Made by a program: the position numbers and the translations under genes. Positions 12,564 to 24,690 of a DNA stretch of 64,000 nt are shown here, piece after piece. The notes under the pieces are model-generated. The model did no database searches, was not told the DNA's origin, and saw only the letters and a list, made by a program, of their open reading frames with translations. Every line of letters starts with the position of its first letter. Position 1 is the first letter of the stretch. The stretch is from Nautilus pompilius (Eukaryota > Mollusca > Cephalopoda > Nautilida > Nautilidae): assembly GCA_018389105.1 (NCBI GenBank), contig JACATO010000629.1:1054001-1118000 (forward strand), written 5' to 3'.

Positions 12564-14697
12564 TCCAACCAAGACAAAGCACGGAGGACCAGCTGCTCCA
12601 CCTCTCCCAATCCATCATTGACGACTTCCAAAGCAAACCCATGCAGCGGACTGTCATAGCCTTTATCAACCATTTGAGGGCCTATGACAAGGTATGGCGT
12701 GATGTACTACTGAAAATGACTCGCAAGGGTCTGCCAAGTCAAATGGTCCGATGGATACAGGCATGGCTAGCGAACAGGGTGAATTGGGTCACCTTTGAGG
12801 GTGAAGAAAGCTGAAAAGCCATCTTCAAGCAAGGAGTCCCACAAGGAGCTGTACCACTGCTGTTCCTTTATTACATCAATGATCTACCCAAAGGCCTTGG
12901 AGCGTCACAAGTCAGCAGTCAGCATATTTGCAGACGACGTGGCAATCTGGTCACAGGATAGTGACCTACGTGAAGCCAAGAAGACAGTTCAGCAATCCCT
13001 CGATCAACTGACGACCTGGAGCGCAAGATGGAAGATGACATTGTTTGTGCCTAAATTGGCGTGCTCCTTCACAACCAACTCACACGAGGCAAAGTGGAGA
13101 CCAACGCTTCGACTAAATGGCCAAGAAATCCGTTACAACACTAATCCAAAATTCTTAGGGGTTACGTGCAATAGACAACTGACCTTCACTGTGCATGCCG
13201 CACAGGTCGGCAACAAACTAAAGCGACAAGCTGGGGCCCTGCGAAGACTTGCCTTGACAGAATGGGGATACGATAGGGACACCCTTCGTGCAATGTACAT
13301 CACTACAGGAAGGTCAATCATCGAATATGTGGCTCCCTCCTGGATACCATGGATATCAAAGACTGTGATGGAGAAACTCGAGGCCTGTCATCGCTACTTG
13401 GGAAGGGTGATAACGGGTTTACTCGGCACCACACTGGCAGAGGTTATACTGGCCAAAGCTAACTTCACGTCAATTGAGATCATGCAACCCAACTAACCGC
13501 AGTAGCCATGGAGAAGTCCCTCCGAACAGACACCATGAATCCGTGGTATCAAACAGCAATAACGCAAGTAAGACCGGTTGCAAAAAACAAGCTGGAGTGT
13601 GAAATCCCTAAACACTTGGAGAGCAATCTTCGGCAGCACCCAACCTGAACCCTTTCCAAGCCTATTACCGCCATGGCTCGAAACAAACACACCCAAATTT
13701 GAGATCTCCGGCAACAAGACGAACAACCCACAAACAGACCAAGAAAACGCCCTGCTCAGGCTGGAAAAGGAATGGGACAAATACGATGTGATGATCTACA
13801 CCGATGGGCCGGCCGCAAATGGTGTTGCAAATGGCGGTAGCGGCATCATAGTCACTATCAGTCACCCAAGGGATCCCGTCATCCATCATTAATGCTCCCT
13901 TCCTGCTGGGACATTTTGTTCCTCATACCAAACTGAGCTGAAAGCCATGAAACAAGTCTTACAGATAGTCGCCAAAAAAGAAGAAACATCAAGAGTAAGA
14001 ATTGTAACCGACATCAAAGCCGTCTTACAACACCTCAAAAACATACACTCATCAACACAATCGAACAACAAAGAAGAAAAGACCATCCAAGAACTCCTCC
14101 ACCACCTACACAAAAGGAACTGCAAGCTCACCTTCACCTGGTGTCCGAGCCACTGCGGAGTCAAAGGTAACGAAATAGCCGACGCCACAGCCCGACTTGG
14201 ATCCACAGCAGACCAGGAAGAATCGTCATGGCACTACGAATCGGCGAAGGCGGCAATTAGAAGGACCACCCGAAGTCGTCCAATCGGCCATACCAGACTC
14301 CGACAGGTGTACGTTGAAAGGGGAGAAACGATCAACAGAAAGGAAGAAAAGAGAATGTCCAAAGCAGAACAGGTGATACTGAGCCAGCTGCGAAGTGGTC
14401 ACTATCAGGACCTAGAATACTGGCTCATGAAAATAAACCGGTCAGTGGACAAGATATGCCAAAAGTGTGGACTTGGAGAAGAGACAACAGAACATGTAAT
14501 GAACGATTGTCCCAATATCCACCACCTCCCATGAGATGAAACAACAGAAGATATCCATCACAGAAAATCCCCACAGAGGCTCTTGCCATTTGGGAGAAGT
14601 GGAAGAAAATAAAGGACCTCCCGGAGATCACCCAACCGGGAGTGCTGAACAACTGAGAAAATCCTGAACCATGTTGCTCAACAACAACAACAACAAT
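12564..14697 (+). mobile_element. 5'-truncated LINE with reverse transcriptase and RNase H (I-like group)
   Basis: The element is GC-richer than the host DNA. It begins inside the reverse transcriptase (STEDQLLHLSQSIIDDFQ) and continues through RAYDKVW, QGVPQGAV, YINDLPKG and FADDVAIW. It then enters an RNase H domain (MIYTDGPA near 13.79 kb, the Glu in SSYQTELKAM, IVTDIKAVL, GNEIADATARL) and ends in a C-terminal CX2C...H...C motif (ICQKCGL...EHVMNDC, 14454-14512). The 3' end is a CAACAACAAC tail. RT plus RNase H in this order is known from the I, R1 and Loa groups. Damage: a TGA in frame after GEES (about 12813), loss of two codons after QGAV, an Asn in place of the first catalytic Asp of the xDFSKAYD motif, a tandem 7-bp GTCAGCA duplication (12911-12924) that shifts frame before FADD, and frame changes between RT and RNase H and within RNase H near 13.89 kb. 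Confidence 0.9.
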
Positions 14698-14707
14698 AGC
14701 AGCAACA
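14698..14707. repeat. Putative LINE target-site duplication (right copy)
   Basis: Second copy of AGCAGCAACA, directly after the CAA tail of the LINE. It pairs with 12554-12563. Confidence 0.5.
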
Positions 14708-16070
14708 GACAGCAGGTGAAAATGAAGTGTGTTAGATATTGCAAAAAAGTTTAAAAGATCACTGAAGTAGACATAAGTAAAATTTCCAAGACAGAAATTA
14801 CTCTCAAAAATGTATTCTATTGTCAGCCTTGTCAACTAATTTAAGAAATAGAGCAAAATAGAACAGGTGTGAAATACAGGTACTACTATGATTAAACAGA
14901 ATTTAATTTGCAGTCTCAAATATGAAGATGTGGAAGAAAAGTTATTGGAGTGGTTTATTTAGATATGCTTGGTGAATTTACTATTATCTGGCTTTAGGAT
15001 GAAAGAAAAGGAAAGTTACTTTGCATTGCAGCTCAGATGTTCCAAATTTAAATGCAGAAATGAGTGAGTGCAAAATTTCCAAGAGAGGCACAACTTTGCT
15101 TCCTTAAACATTTGCAGAGAAACAGCTATCATTAATTTGGATGTGGAAAAAGTGTGTTTGGGTTAGGGCGACCAGTATTAGCAGAATATGAAGCACAAGA
15201 CATGTGTAACATGGACAAGACCGACCTGTTTCATTATTTACTGCCAGGCAGAATTCTTACTATTCAGAAAGACATTGTGAGAAGAGCCTAACTGCACTTC
15301 TGTATTGTATCTTTGATGGCTGTAAAAAATTCATCCACTTGTGAAATACTTGAAACCTAGATTTTTCAAGGGTATTGGTCACCTTCCATTTGATTATGAT
15401 ACCAAGGGTGACAAGAATGATATTTAATAGAATGGCTTCATTGGCTTTATATAGGAATAAAAGTCTGAGACTGACAGATATTGATGCTACTGGATGGATA
15501 TGTAGCTCAATCAACCAAAGGCCTGGAACCGGACAATACTCATCTATTCTTTCTCCCTGCTAATATGGTCATTGTCATTCACCCTCTTGACTAGGTCATC
15601 ATCACAACCTAAAGAAGCACTACATGGGGAGGCTGGTACAATATTTAGCATGACAACTAGATCTGTCTGAATCCACTCCACCCAAATGAAATGTTTCGGA
15701 TGCTTTGCTAAATGTTATGGCTGTATGGGATATGTGTCATTGCCAGTTATCTTACCAGGGAAGGTTTTGATGCAGAGCTAATAAAAGAGCTAATAAAGGC
15801 CTAGAAGAAACCACCAATGACACCGAAAGTATAGATACTGGGAAATGGTTCAGGCCAGTCTGGGTCTTTATGGGAGTTTTGAAGAGTACAGTAATTTGGG
15901 AAATAATGTTGCCACTTTTGCTATGCCAAACAAGAAAAATCTGTTAAACACCAATGTGGAAATGTTCCTGGCAGATGACACAAGTGGGTGTGATGAAAAA
16001 ATGAAATGATGGTGCTGAACCTGTTTATAGGTTGTCAAGATAAAAGGATGCACTTGGTACAATGAATGTG
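14708..16070 (+). mobile_element. Decayed pogo/Tigger DNA transposon (transposase relic)
   Basis: Fragments of a pogo/Tigger transposase appear in order across changing frames. They are a helix-turn-helix piece LDIAKKFKRSLK (about 14.73 kb), YEDVEEKLLEWF (about 14.92 kb), and MCNMDKTDLFHYLLPGRIL (about 15.21 kb), which matches the family motif NMDETGLFYRLLPNRTL. PLVKYLKPRFFKGIGHLPFD follows near 15.34 kb and then VMAVWDMCHCQLSYQGRF near 15.72 kb, matching the C-terminal AWD...F region. Many stops and frame changes mark it as old. The first DDE Asp is in the NMDKTD block (Glu of DET replaced by Lys). Terminal inverted repeats were not found. The LINE sits just upstream of the first transposase block, apparently inserted in the 5' part of this older element. 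Confidence 0.75.
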
Positions 16071-16643
16071 ATTGAAAATGTTGTTATGTATAATATTGTC
16101 AGCTCTGATGTGTAAAGGAAGTTTGAAAAAATTTGTCAATTTGTGTATGCAAAATAAGAATTAATCCATACAAAGATACACATTTTAAAAACACTTAATG
16201 TACCAAGTATTTAAAGCTTCTTTTTAAATTTTGGTGTTCAGTATTCATTAGTACATAGTAGCAATTTTTGGGATCCTCACTGCACTTACAGTATTAAACT
16301 AAAGAAAGAAATTAAGTACAGTATGTAAGTTTTATTTCTATAAAAAAGACTACAACCTCACTCAATAATTCTCAAGAAAATAAATCATCAGAAACTTTGC
16401 TTTAACAAATTCATATCTCCATTTTGACCGACTACTTCTTGAATGATTCTTTGTGGAAACATGTTTTACTTTCACCTTCCTTGAACTCAGTAAAATTTTG
16501 CAGTACAACTATTTTATTAAATGAACATTTATCCAAGGTTCAAAATTCACTTGCATCCAAAGGAATTTTTTTTTAACAGCTTCATTTCCTACATATCAAT
16601 CCAGCAAGTGGTGAGTTCAGCAGATGTGTTTTGAAGATCATTT

Positions 16644-16676
16644 GACACACACACACACACACTCTCTCTCTCTCTC
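16644..16676. repeat. Compound (AC)n(TC)n microsatellite
   Basis: An uninterrupted CA run passes directly into a CT run. Confidence 0.9.
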
Positions 16677-17224
16677 TTTTGCATCTGTTCTAACACTAGC
16701 AGCAGTGAAATGATCTTCACTTTCTTCTAAGATCCCTTTCTAATAGGCTTGTTGCTTCAAGATAGTTATGTTCAAACACACTGCTTTATTTGTAAACAGA
16801 CTGCCAAAGAAACCTAAATGTAATTTGGTTAGATTTGGATTAGTAATATCAACATGCACACATGCTTGTCCAAATATGCTGTCATTTAAATTCTGTATAT
16901 TTGGACCACTGATGAAGCCAACAGGTTCTGAGGAATGATTACCTGGACTGCTAATAATGAACACTGAACCAATTGTTCAGCTGCAAATTGGTATACCACA
17001 GAGGTGTTTAACTTTGCATTTAACAAAGGACACAAGAAAAGGATTCAGCTGTGATTCTTTAAATTCATATGGCTTAGAAAATTCAAAACAATTATTTTTT
17101 TAAGTATCTGCATAGTTTCTTTTCTGCTTTGGATCTACAAGCCAAACTTGGCACATAAAGAACCATCAGAAGAAACACACAGTGTCAGTTTCCTGAACCA
17201 AGTCGAAGATAATGATGGAGAGGA

Positions 17225-17330
17225 GTCAGCTACTGCCCACTGGAGAAAATCCCTATTAGAATTCTTTATTTTTAGCTGTGGAGGAAATCAGAATATCTGG
17301 AGGAAACACACGTAGCTATCTGATGAAGAA
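17225..17330 (-). mobile_element. SINE tail fragment (same family as 41.1 kb)
   Basis: On the minus strand this reads CACAGCTAAAAATAAAGAAT then TCTAATAGGGATTTTCTCC, matching the CACATCTAAA...GAAGAATTCTATTAGGGG block near the 3' part of the SINE copies at 41.1, 26.1 and 47.2 kb. The tRNA-like head is absent or too decayed to see. Confidence 0.45.
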
Positions 17331-19352
17331 GATGAGAAGAAACTGTGCCAAGGATATATACCAAATGGAGCTTGGTGTTTGTCAGCTTAGTAATTTTCCA
17401 CCAGACCAATATGTGGCCAATGTTTGTTTCATCAGCATATTTCTCTTTAATATTAACTGGCTGAAAATGTGTGGTGCCACACATCGCCCATCTCTAATTT
17501 AGGTTACTGCTGTTAGAGTTGTTCACAGTACATGGCTTAGTGAAATGCACTATTCTGACCAAAAGATGTATCTGATAAAGAATTCAAGATTGATTGATTT
17601 AGTTCCTGTATATTAAAATTTTTTATCTTGTTCCATTGCAACCAGTATAATTATCAGAATGCTTTTAAGGCAATAATAACCAGATAGTATACAGTGTAGC
17701 AAATGCTTTTTTCACATACTTAATTTTATTCTCTGACAAATATCAATCTTTTTTGAAAGAATTAAAACTCTGTTTGGAAACTTACGAAAACTTCTTTCTT
17801 TCAGAAATTAGATTGACTTTATTATTTTATTTTACTTTTTTTACTATATTAAATGTTGTTGTTCTTTTGGACAGCGCTACATACGCTTAGATGCCTTCAG
17901 CTTTTATGTTGTTGTTTTGTTGGTTTCTCCACCAGTGTGTTCAGTGACGTGTGACTGAACACCTACTGTCACACTTGGCAACTAGTGTGCCAGACATCTT
18001 TATTGCACAGCGACATCTGTGTAATGGAAACTTTGAGTGTCTTCACCGGTAGAGTGTTAGCCAGGAGCATTTTAATTCAAATTTCTTCTACATAACAGAA
18101 AATGGTAAAGCCCTTTAAAAAAAAAAAGGTGGGTGTAGCTAAGTCTTTATTCTTTATTCCACGTGCCATAGCAACTTTGTCAGTTTACAAAGTGATACCA
18201 CGATTATAATGAAGTCTGATGGTTTTGGCGGTGGTTTACCATCACTCCATCAATAATAATGCAGCTGCCTACTGAACCAGTAGTAATGCTTGTGTGCCCA
18301 CTCTTCCAGCAGATATGGAAATTTACCATTTGTTAATTTCCTGTGCATGCATGGTGAAGTTATTTCATACCAAACCATTAAAACATCTAAAAATTTGCAA
18401 TAGAAACACAACCTTTAACTGTTTTGAAGTTTCTTGTGAGGAGAGGCTTTTAATTGATTTAGCAAAATTTCATAAGGGACTTTTTCTTGTAAATATTAGA
18501 ATCTTTAAAAATAATTGCATGATAACTCCCCGAGGAAAGGATTCTCCAAGTTCAAAATGAAAACAACTTCGCAATTCGAGATATAAAAATGTTCCAACCA
18601 AAACTTTGCTGTCAGCGAATGTTGCTGTGACACGGCATAGGTTTGCCATTGAGCATCCCATGAAAATTGGTTTACCTTACTGTGTACCTAGTTTAAATGA
18701 CCACTTTCATGGTCAGTAGGACTGTTGGTGTAGATAGGTTTTTTTGTTTTATTTTTGGTGTGAGAAGTGTAAAAAAAAAATTTATTTCAGTTTATTTGTG
18801 AAGAAGAGAGAGAGGTTTTTAAGAAGGCTAAAGTTACAACTGCTGTAATGTAGATGTTAGTATTTCGGTTTATCAACTGATTTGCTCTTATAGAGTCCAT
18901 TACCTTTCTGGTGTGTCTGGTCTTGTTTATCACTGGTAGGGGTTTAGATTGAATTTCTGAGTCCATTTAAAGTCATTTTTAAATGCACCAGCTGATCAAA
19001 TTGAATTATGCCCACTTGATGGGTAATGTTAAGATTCTATTTGAAATAAGATGCCCACCCTTTAAGACATTATCTGAAACGTGTAACAACAAACAACATA
19101 ATATGCTCAATGCAGAAGTAAAATTCCTGTGGGCAATACAGAATGACGGTACACAATGAGATCTGGTGAATGTTGTTTTGGAAATTTCGCTGTTGTATGA
19201 TTGTGCATCAAAATTAGATTGACTAGATGACTCCTGGTGATGTGCGTGAAGAAAATGGAAAATTAAAAGGAAGGTCTGAAAGTGCCAAATGTTTGGCAGT
19301 GTATAGATAGTGTTTTTATTAATATTGTACTTTTGTGTTTGTTCATATGCGC

Positions 19353-19373
19353 TGTGTGTGTGTGTGTGTGTGT
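19353..19373. repeat. (GT)n microsatellite
   Basis: Pure GT dinucleotide run of about ten units. Confidence 0.9.
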
Positions 19374-20189
19374 ACGCACGTCGAGAATGTTCAAATAAAA
19401 TCTAGCTGCATACCAACCATTACAGCAATGCTATTTCAGCTAGGTTACCTTTGAGTGTTCCTCATATGCATAATTGTTTCATCCTTTTTTCTGAAACCAA
19501 AAAAAAAAAAAAAAAGAAATGAAAAAGATAAAATCATGTAAATAATAAAATTATATAAGTTAGTATTTGTTGCATCATATATTTGTTTTCAAATGTTTTA
19601 TATAGCAACTTATTAGTAACTAAGAGCTTAGCACAGTACAGACATATTTCTTAAAGTGTGTGGTATTCTCAAAGGCCAGAAATCAAAGAGAACTCCTGCA
19701 ATAAATGTTTATTTAATTAAATAAAAATAATTTTTTTAAAAAACAAAGACACACAAAAGATAATAGAAGTTTTGGGTTTAAAAAATGTCAGCAGCCAGAC
19801 TGTGTAGCTTTAAAAAAAAACTTTAAAAAATCTCCAAATTCAAATTCACAAAGGACAATTTAAATGTTTATTGGAATATGCAAATTTATTAACAATGAAG
19901 AGACCAGCAAAAATATTAAAGAAACAAGGGACTAAAATGGTCTTTATTTTTTTTTTTTAATTTAAGAAAATAAGGTTGCTCCAGACTGGCTAACTGGACC
20001 CTTTTACTTTGAGATAAGTGCCAAACTATTCTTAAAACCATTGACATTTCTAGCTTAACTATTTTGTGTGTATATAGCTATTAAATTCCAACTAGATGAC
20101 TTAAATGTATAGTAAAAATAACTTTTTAGTTGATTACATTCATGATTTGGCCAATTATATATATATATACTTTATCTGCACAGCCTATA

Positions 20190-21491
20190 TGAGGGAAGGC
20201 TGAAAAGTTCATAGGCTGACCATAATGCAAAAGTCATATTTGATCAAATTTGGTTTATTTTTCAACATAGTCTCCCCTGTGGTCCACACACTTCTTCCAT
20301 CAGTGTTGCAGCGCTTGGATTCCCGTGGTATAGAAGCTCTCATCCTGATCCTCAAAAAAGTCCTCAACAGCAGATATGACCTCATCATCGGTCCGATACT
20401 GCTTCCTAGCCAAATGTTTTTTCATGTTGTGGAACAGAAAATAGTCAGATGGTGCCAAATCAGGAGAATATGGAGTGATCAACCAGTTCAAAACCACAGT
20501 CACGCACAGCAGCCATTGCAACCACAGACTTGTGCAGGAGCATTGTCCTGGTGAAACAAACAAGACTCCTTCCATCAGTTTTCCAGGCCGTCTTGACTCG
20601 ATTGCTTTTTGCAGCTGCCTCAATAAGTTGGCATAGTATTCTCCATTGATAGTTTGGCCTTTCTGAAGATAGTAAATGAATACAATGCCCTTTGCATCCC
20701 AGAAGATGGAGGCCATCACCTTCCCTGCCGATGACACCACCTTGGCCTTCTTTGGAGGGGGGGAGATGGGTGTTTCCACTGCATGGACTGCCGTTTGGTC
20801 TCTGGCTCGAAGTGGTGGACCCAACATTCATCCTGGGTGAGGAAACGTTCAAGAAAAACCGGTTGGATCTGTTTCAAAAAGTGCCAAGTTTGCCTGCGAC
20901 ATGGCCAGCCTGGTGTGCTTTTGATCAGGCGTCAAAAGCCGTGGCACCCACCAAGCGGAAACCTTCGACATGCCAAGTTCGTTGTGTAAAATGTTCTCGA
21001 CTCATTCACGAGAGATGCCTACAGCATTAGCTATCTGATTAACAGTTAAACATCTGTCATCCATCACCATGTGGTGAACACGGTCGATGTTTTCTTGGGT
21101 GGTAGCCGTGGCAGGACGTCCGGACCTTGGGTCATCTTCAAGGCTCTCCCTACCCCTCTTGAATTCAGCTGCCCACTTTTGCACAGTTGATAAAGCCGGA
21201 GCATCGTCCCCTAATGTAGCAACCATGTGTCGGCATGAATGTCGTTGGGGGCTAACCCCTTTTTCTGCAGATATTTGATAACACCATGGTGCCAAATTTT
21301 ATCCATATTCTTGAAATGTCTCCAATACAACTTTTCACAGTCATGAATTACTTATCCAATGTGGGTTTATCTTATGTGGAAGGAAACAATACATTTAGTA
21401 TCAGGAAAGGTTGAATTTAATGCATGCAAAGTTGCATTGCTGTGGCATAACTCCTCCTTAGTCAGCCTATGAACTTTTCAGCCTACCCTCG
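20190..21491 (-). mobile_element. Near full-length mariner element, broken
   Basis: A 1.3-kb element flanked by TA at both sides. The 31-bp terminal inverted repeats (20190-20220 and 21461-21491) share an inner GGCTGAAAAGTTCATAGGCT and differ at only two positions, the first base and base 7. Length, TA duplication and transposase type are those of mariner (D,D34D). It lies inside the long intron, antisense to the host exons. The closely matched ends suggest a younger insertion than the mariner at 45.8 kb. Confidence 0.93.
20255..21306 (-). pseudogene. Mariner transposase, inactivated
   Basis: The reading runs from ATG at 21306 (MDKIWHHGVIKYLQKKGLA) to TAA at 20255-20257, about 350 codons, the usual mariner length. 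Order: N-terminal paired-type HTH region (TVQKWAAEFKRGRESLEDD, then HHMVMDDRCLTVNQIANAVG), the linker WVPRLLTPDQKHTRLAMSQ, first catalytic Asp in IFWDAKGIVF, second in FHQDN (readable only out of the main frame), third in SPDLAPSDYFLF, and C-terminus WKKCVDHRGDYVEK. Damage seen: a frame shift near 21.24 kb, TGA where GISRER would continue (about 21.00 kb), a shift near 20.86 kb, a stretch out of frame around FHQDN (20.55 kb), and TGA in ALQHxWKK (about 20.29 kb). Both TGA codons are what CGA or CGG would become by C-to-T change. It cannot make active transposase. Confidence 0.9.
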
Positions 21492-21630
21492 TAATTATGA
21501 GACATTTCTGAAATCTTGAATTTCCCTTTGTGAAAGAACTACTACTCATGCATAACAACTCTGACCTCTATATTAGTGTTGGCTTGTTACTGGGGAATTG
21601 CAGGACCAGTTATAAGAAGTTAAGGGTCTT

Positions 21631-21837
21631 TTAACTCTTTACCACATAATGACACCATTTGACACCACAACCGAGCACAGATTTCCTGACATTACGTTGC
21701 CAGCAGGATTTACACCTGAGTTTCTTTCCAAGTAGACAAACATACAGGTGAGGCACCTGGCACCTTGTTGTTTTCAATGTCCAGTATATGGATGTACATG
21801 GAGATGTCAGATGTCAACATTATGTGGGGAGAGATAA
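21631..21837. mobile_element. Candidate TTAA-associated MITE
   Basis: The left end reads TTAA then CTCTTTACCACATAATG. The right end, reverse complemented, reads TTAT then CTCTCCCCACATAATG. The ends are nearly identical apart from one indel and three changes. About 205 bp, no open frame. The same end style is seen at 9.53 and 42.10 kb. The superfamily (piggyBac-like) is inferred. Confidence 0.5.
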
Positions 21838-24493
21838 AAGTATCTATGTAGTAAACTATGGCTTTGAGGTCTCAATCATCAAGACAAGAGACTAAGATAT
21901 GAGTTGAAGACTTTTCAATAGCATTTAAATCACATTTCTCAGCTGTATCCTGTTTCAAAATGAGTCTTTATGACTTGGAATAGCTTGGAGAATTCCAAAC
22001 TTGAGCTGAAAATATGATTTTGTCTATTTACCATCTACATAAATAGCTGGAACAGGCAGAAAGATCCAGGTAGCATTAATGCTTGCTTCAGTGCACCCTA
22101 AAACATCCCTAATTTAGGAAGAGCATTGGTTCAAATTCCAATGTGTGAGAGTAATTTACGCATGAGGTAGAGGCCAGAGTATCAAATCATATATTTTTCT
22201 CTTCACCTTGGCCTTAAAGTTGGAGCAGGTTTTGCTATCACATCGTCTAGTCTTTCACCCAGGGTATTCTTGTAAAAGAGCAGCAGTACCACTGTGTTCA
22301 CCATCTTCTACACTAGAGTCTGGAGATACATCTGTGTACACTCAAAAGTTGGTAATCCAGCAGCTTAACAACAATGCAGTGATGCTCAATGAGGTGGTGG
22401 TCTCACTAATGCTGAGATTGTGAATGTGAGTGAAGTTGCACTAGTTGAATAGCCATCACAGTCTACAAACATTGTGAACTTTTGTGAAAAGAAATGGTAT
22501 CTATTAGTAACTGCATGAGTTACCCAACTTTGTATTATTGGTATGATATTATAGCTGTATGTAAAGTACATACAAATGATTATATACCGTCAGTCTCTCT
22601 ACTGATGTCATCTCTCCCCCCTCTCTCTCTCTCTCTCTCACACAAAGTCTGTGTTATTTGAAAATGTTAAGCAACTATTAATGCATTTTCTAGCATTATA
22701 TGTTAAAAACTTGGATAACATGAAAGAAATTAAATAACTATAATAATTTACTAGGGATATTCATATGAAACCCACTTCGATACATTATGGTGATGCTATT
22801 TCAGCTGGGTGGATAAATGTCTGAAACAATTTCATTGTTCTTCCTTTGCCAGAATGACTTATCATTTATTTGCCCTTAACTCTTAGAAGTGCTTTTCATT
22901 TAGTCCAGCTCGGTGGTTACAAGGAGATAGGAAGTCGTGTTCCCCTTTTAGAGAAACAGCCATGACCACAATTCTTGAATGTATTAATAATACTGTCAAT
23001 GTTAACTGCACTCGCTGATAAGTCATTCCACCCACTAACAAATCTGTTGTTTAAAATGTTTTTCTGAAATTTAATTGCGATGGAATCTTGGCTAATTTGT
23101 AATTATAACCTTTGATTTAGTATTCTTTTCGTTACAGTTTTTTTTTTGAGATTACAACTTTTATTAAATGCTAAAATGAATAATAATTCTGTTACTAGGA
23201 CAACAGTTTTAAGAAAAAAACAGAAATTAATCTCTCTTAACGATTTATCGTTTTGGTTATTATAACATATATTGGTCAATAAATTTTGCACATTGTTTAT
23301 GTGGATAACCAGAAATCCATTTAGAAGATTAATACTTGTCAGCTTACACTTTTCGCACAGCCTGATAAGTGGCATTTTAGCCTTCTAATATAATTAACAG
23401 TTGGTAAGTTAAGCTGTTCTTCAAGAAACAAATGATTGCATTATTTAATTAAGGTGGTGTTATTAAATTACATGTTGCTATGCATTAAGAAACCCATATA
23501 AGTGTGAGCTTACTGCATTAGCGAGGAGTCTATTTTCTATTAATATATATTTTTTATATCTCGTCTCATTCCTGCTTTCCAGTTAGCCAGACTTCAATAC
23601 CTTAATTTATACAGATTTATTTAAGTAATTTCCATCTGAATCCTGTTGACAAATGTAATTTCTTTTTCATTCATTTAGATGGTTGCCAGCTGTCACATTG
23701 AGTGTTCTTTTGACTTATGTTTCATCATACAGACTTGATTCTAGAAAGATCTAGGGGGATTTACATGATAAGAATTCTGTTCAGGGTTTGAACTTTTCTG
23801 AGAGCATTGCTTCCAAGAATGTAAGCAGATTTAGAATGTTACATTATTCTATAGAAACAGACTAGTCGCTCTGAATAAAGGTTTTACAGTTATGCTGATG
23901 TATAATAGCAGACCTGAATTCAGGGAGAGATTGATTCAGACCGAATACACCTCACAGCACCTATAATAAAAAGCTAAACTTACACACACCCAAGATGTTG
24001 GTGTTTTGTAAAGCTACTGTAAATGAGTGGCATCTCATCGTTGCACTCAATCAGAATTTATCAAATGACAGATAACCATTTTTCACCAACAAAAAAAAAA
24101 AAATTGTTTGAAACTTTCATTGCTTTAGCAGCACTTATGTATAGCCCTGGCTAAGTATAAGCTAAGACTGATCTTACTTGCAAAAGCCTGGCTATTGTTT
24201 CATAAGATACACCTTCCTCCCTTGATGATGTGGGATTTTTTCCTTTTCTTTGTAATCATCCATGACGGGCATGATAAAAAGCAGGTTTGCTATATTAACA
24301 ACCAAGGCCAGTATACTCATTATTCTGTTTTTTACCCTATATATTTTCCATAGACTACTTTTGTTTGTTTTTAGCTTATCTATTACTTTGGTTTCCATTT
24401 TATAAAACTGCTTGATTACTTTTGCTTCAAGAAAATAAAGCTGATGCTGATTTTTTTAAAAAGTTTAAATAACCTTTTCCATGTAAGCTTTTG
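21838..24493. other. Intronic DNA, no supported gene
   Basis: Near 22.10-22.14 kb a GGTTCAAATTCC box-B-like sequence hints at another SINE head. A good acceptor near 23.68 kb is followed by a 24-codon open stretch without a donor. The sequence GATGCTATTTCAGCT near 22.79 kb recurs as AATGCTATTTCAGCT near 19.43 kb. Nothing else was identified. Confidence 0.35.
22590..22645. repeat. Small CT repeat with TGATGTCA, related to the 30.9-kb array
   Basis: CTCTCTACTGATGTCATCTC is followed by CT and CA runs. The same phrase occurs within the large array at 31.33 kb, so this looks like a small dispersed copy or an independent seed of the same repeat. Confidence 0.65.
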
Positions 24494-24690
24494 TAGCATC
24501 ACTGGTTTTCTGTGGCAAAGAGCCTGAGTTTGATTCCCATTGGAGACCGATCTGGTTTAGGGAATCTTCCGTAGCATCCTCTCTTCTCAGTCTTCTGAAC
24601 CAATCCATCAGAATGGGTTTCTTTTTGGGTACACTGGTTTTGATTTCCTCATATAGCTAAAGGGCCAAGAGTTCTAGTGGAAACATTACA
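24494..24690 (+). mobile_element. tRNA-derived SINE copy
   Basis: CACTGG and then GAGCCTGAGTTTGATTCCCA match the head of the family (CACTGGACTGCTAAGGT...GAGTTTGAATCCCA), with the latter as box B. Downstream TGGTTTTGATTTCCTCATAT and GGCCAAGAGTTCTAGTGG match the body of the copy at 41.1 kb. Diverged, no tail seen. Confidence 0.6.

Larger units (their letters stand above)
16071..20189. other. Intronic DNA with scattered repeat fragments, no supported gene
   Basis: Apart from the entries at 16.64, 17.22 and 19.35 kb I see no defined element. Near 17.85-17.93 kb the minus strand ends in a GCGCTGTCC...AACAACAAC tail like that at 8.3 kb. Near 18.03-18.10 kb a tRNA-like CACCGGTAGAGTGTTAGCC followed by TTAATTCAAATTTC suggests another SINE head. 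The open frame at 18294-18560 is unrecognised. A run of about 18 A near 19.50 kb may be a retroposon tail. Confidence 0.35.

Noticed and set aside
12430-12621. 63-codon open frame across the LINE 5' junction
   Set aside because: Wrong frame relative to the reverse transcriptase and crosses the insertion boundary.
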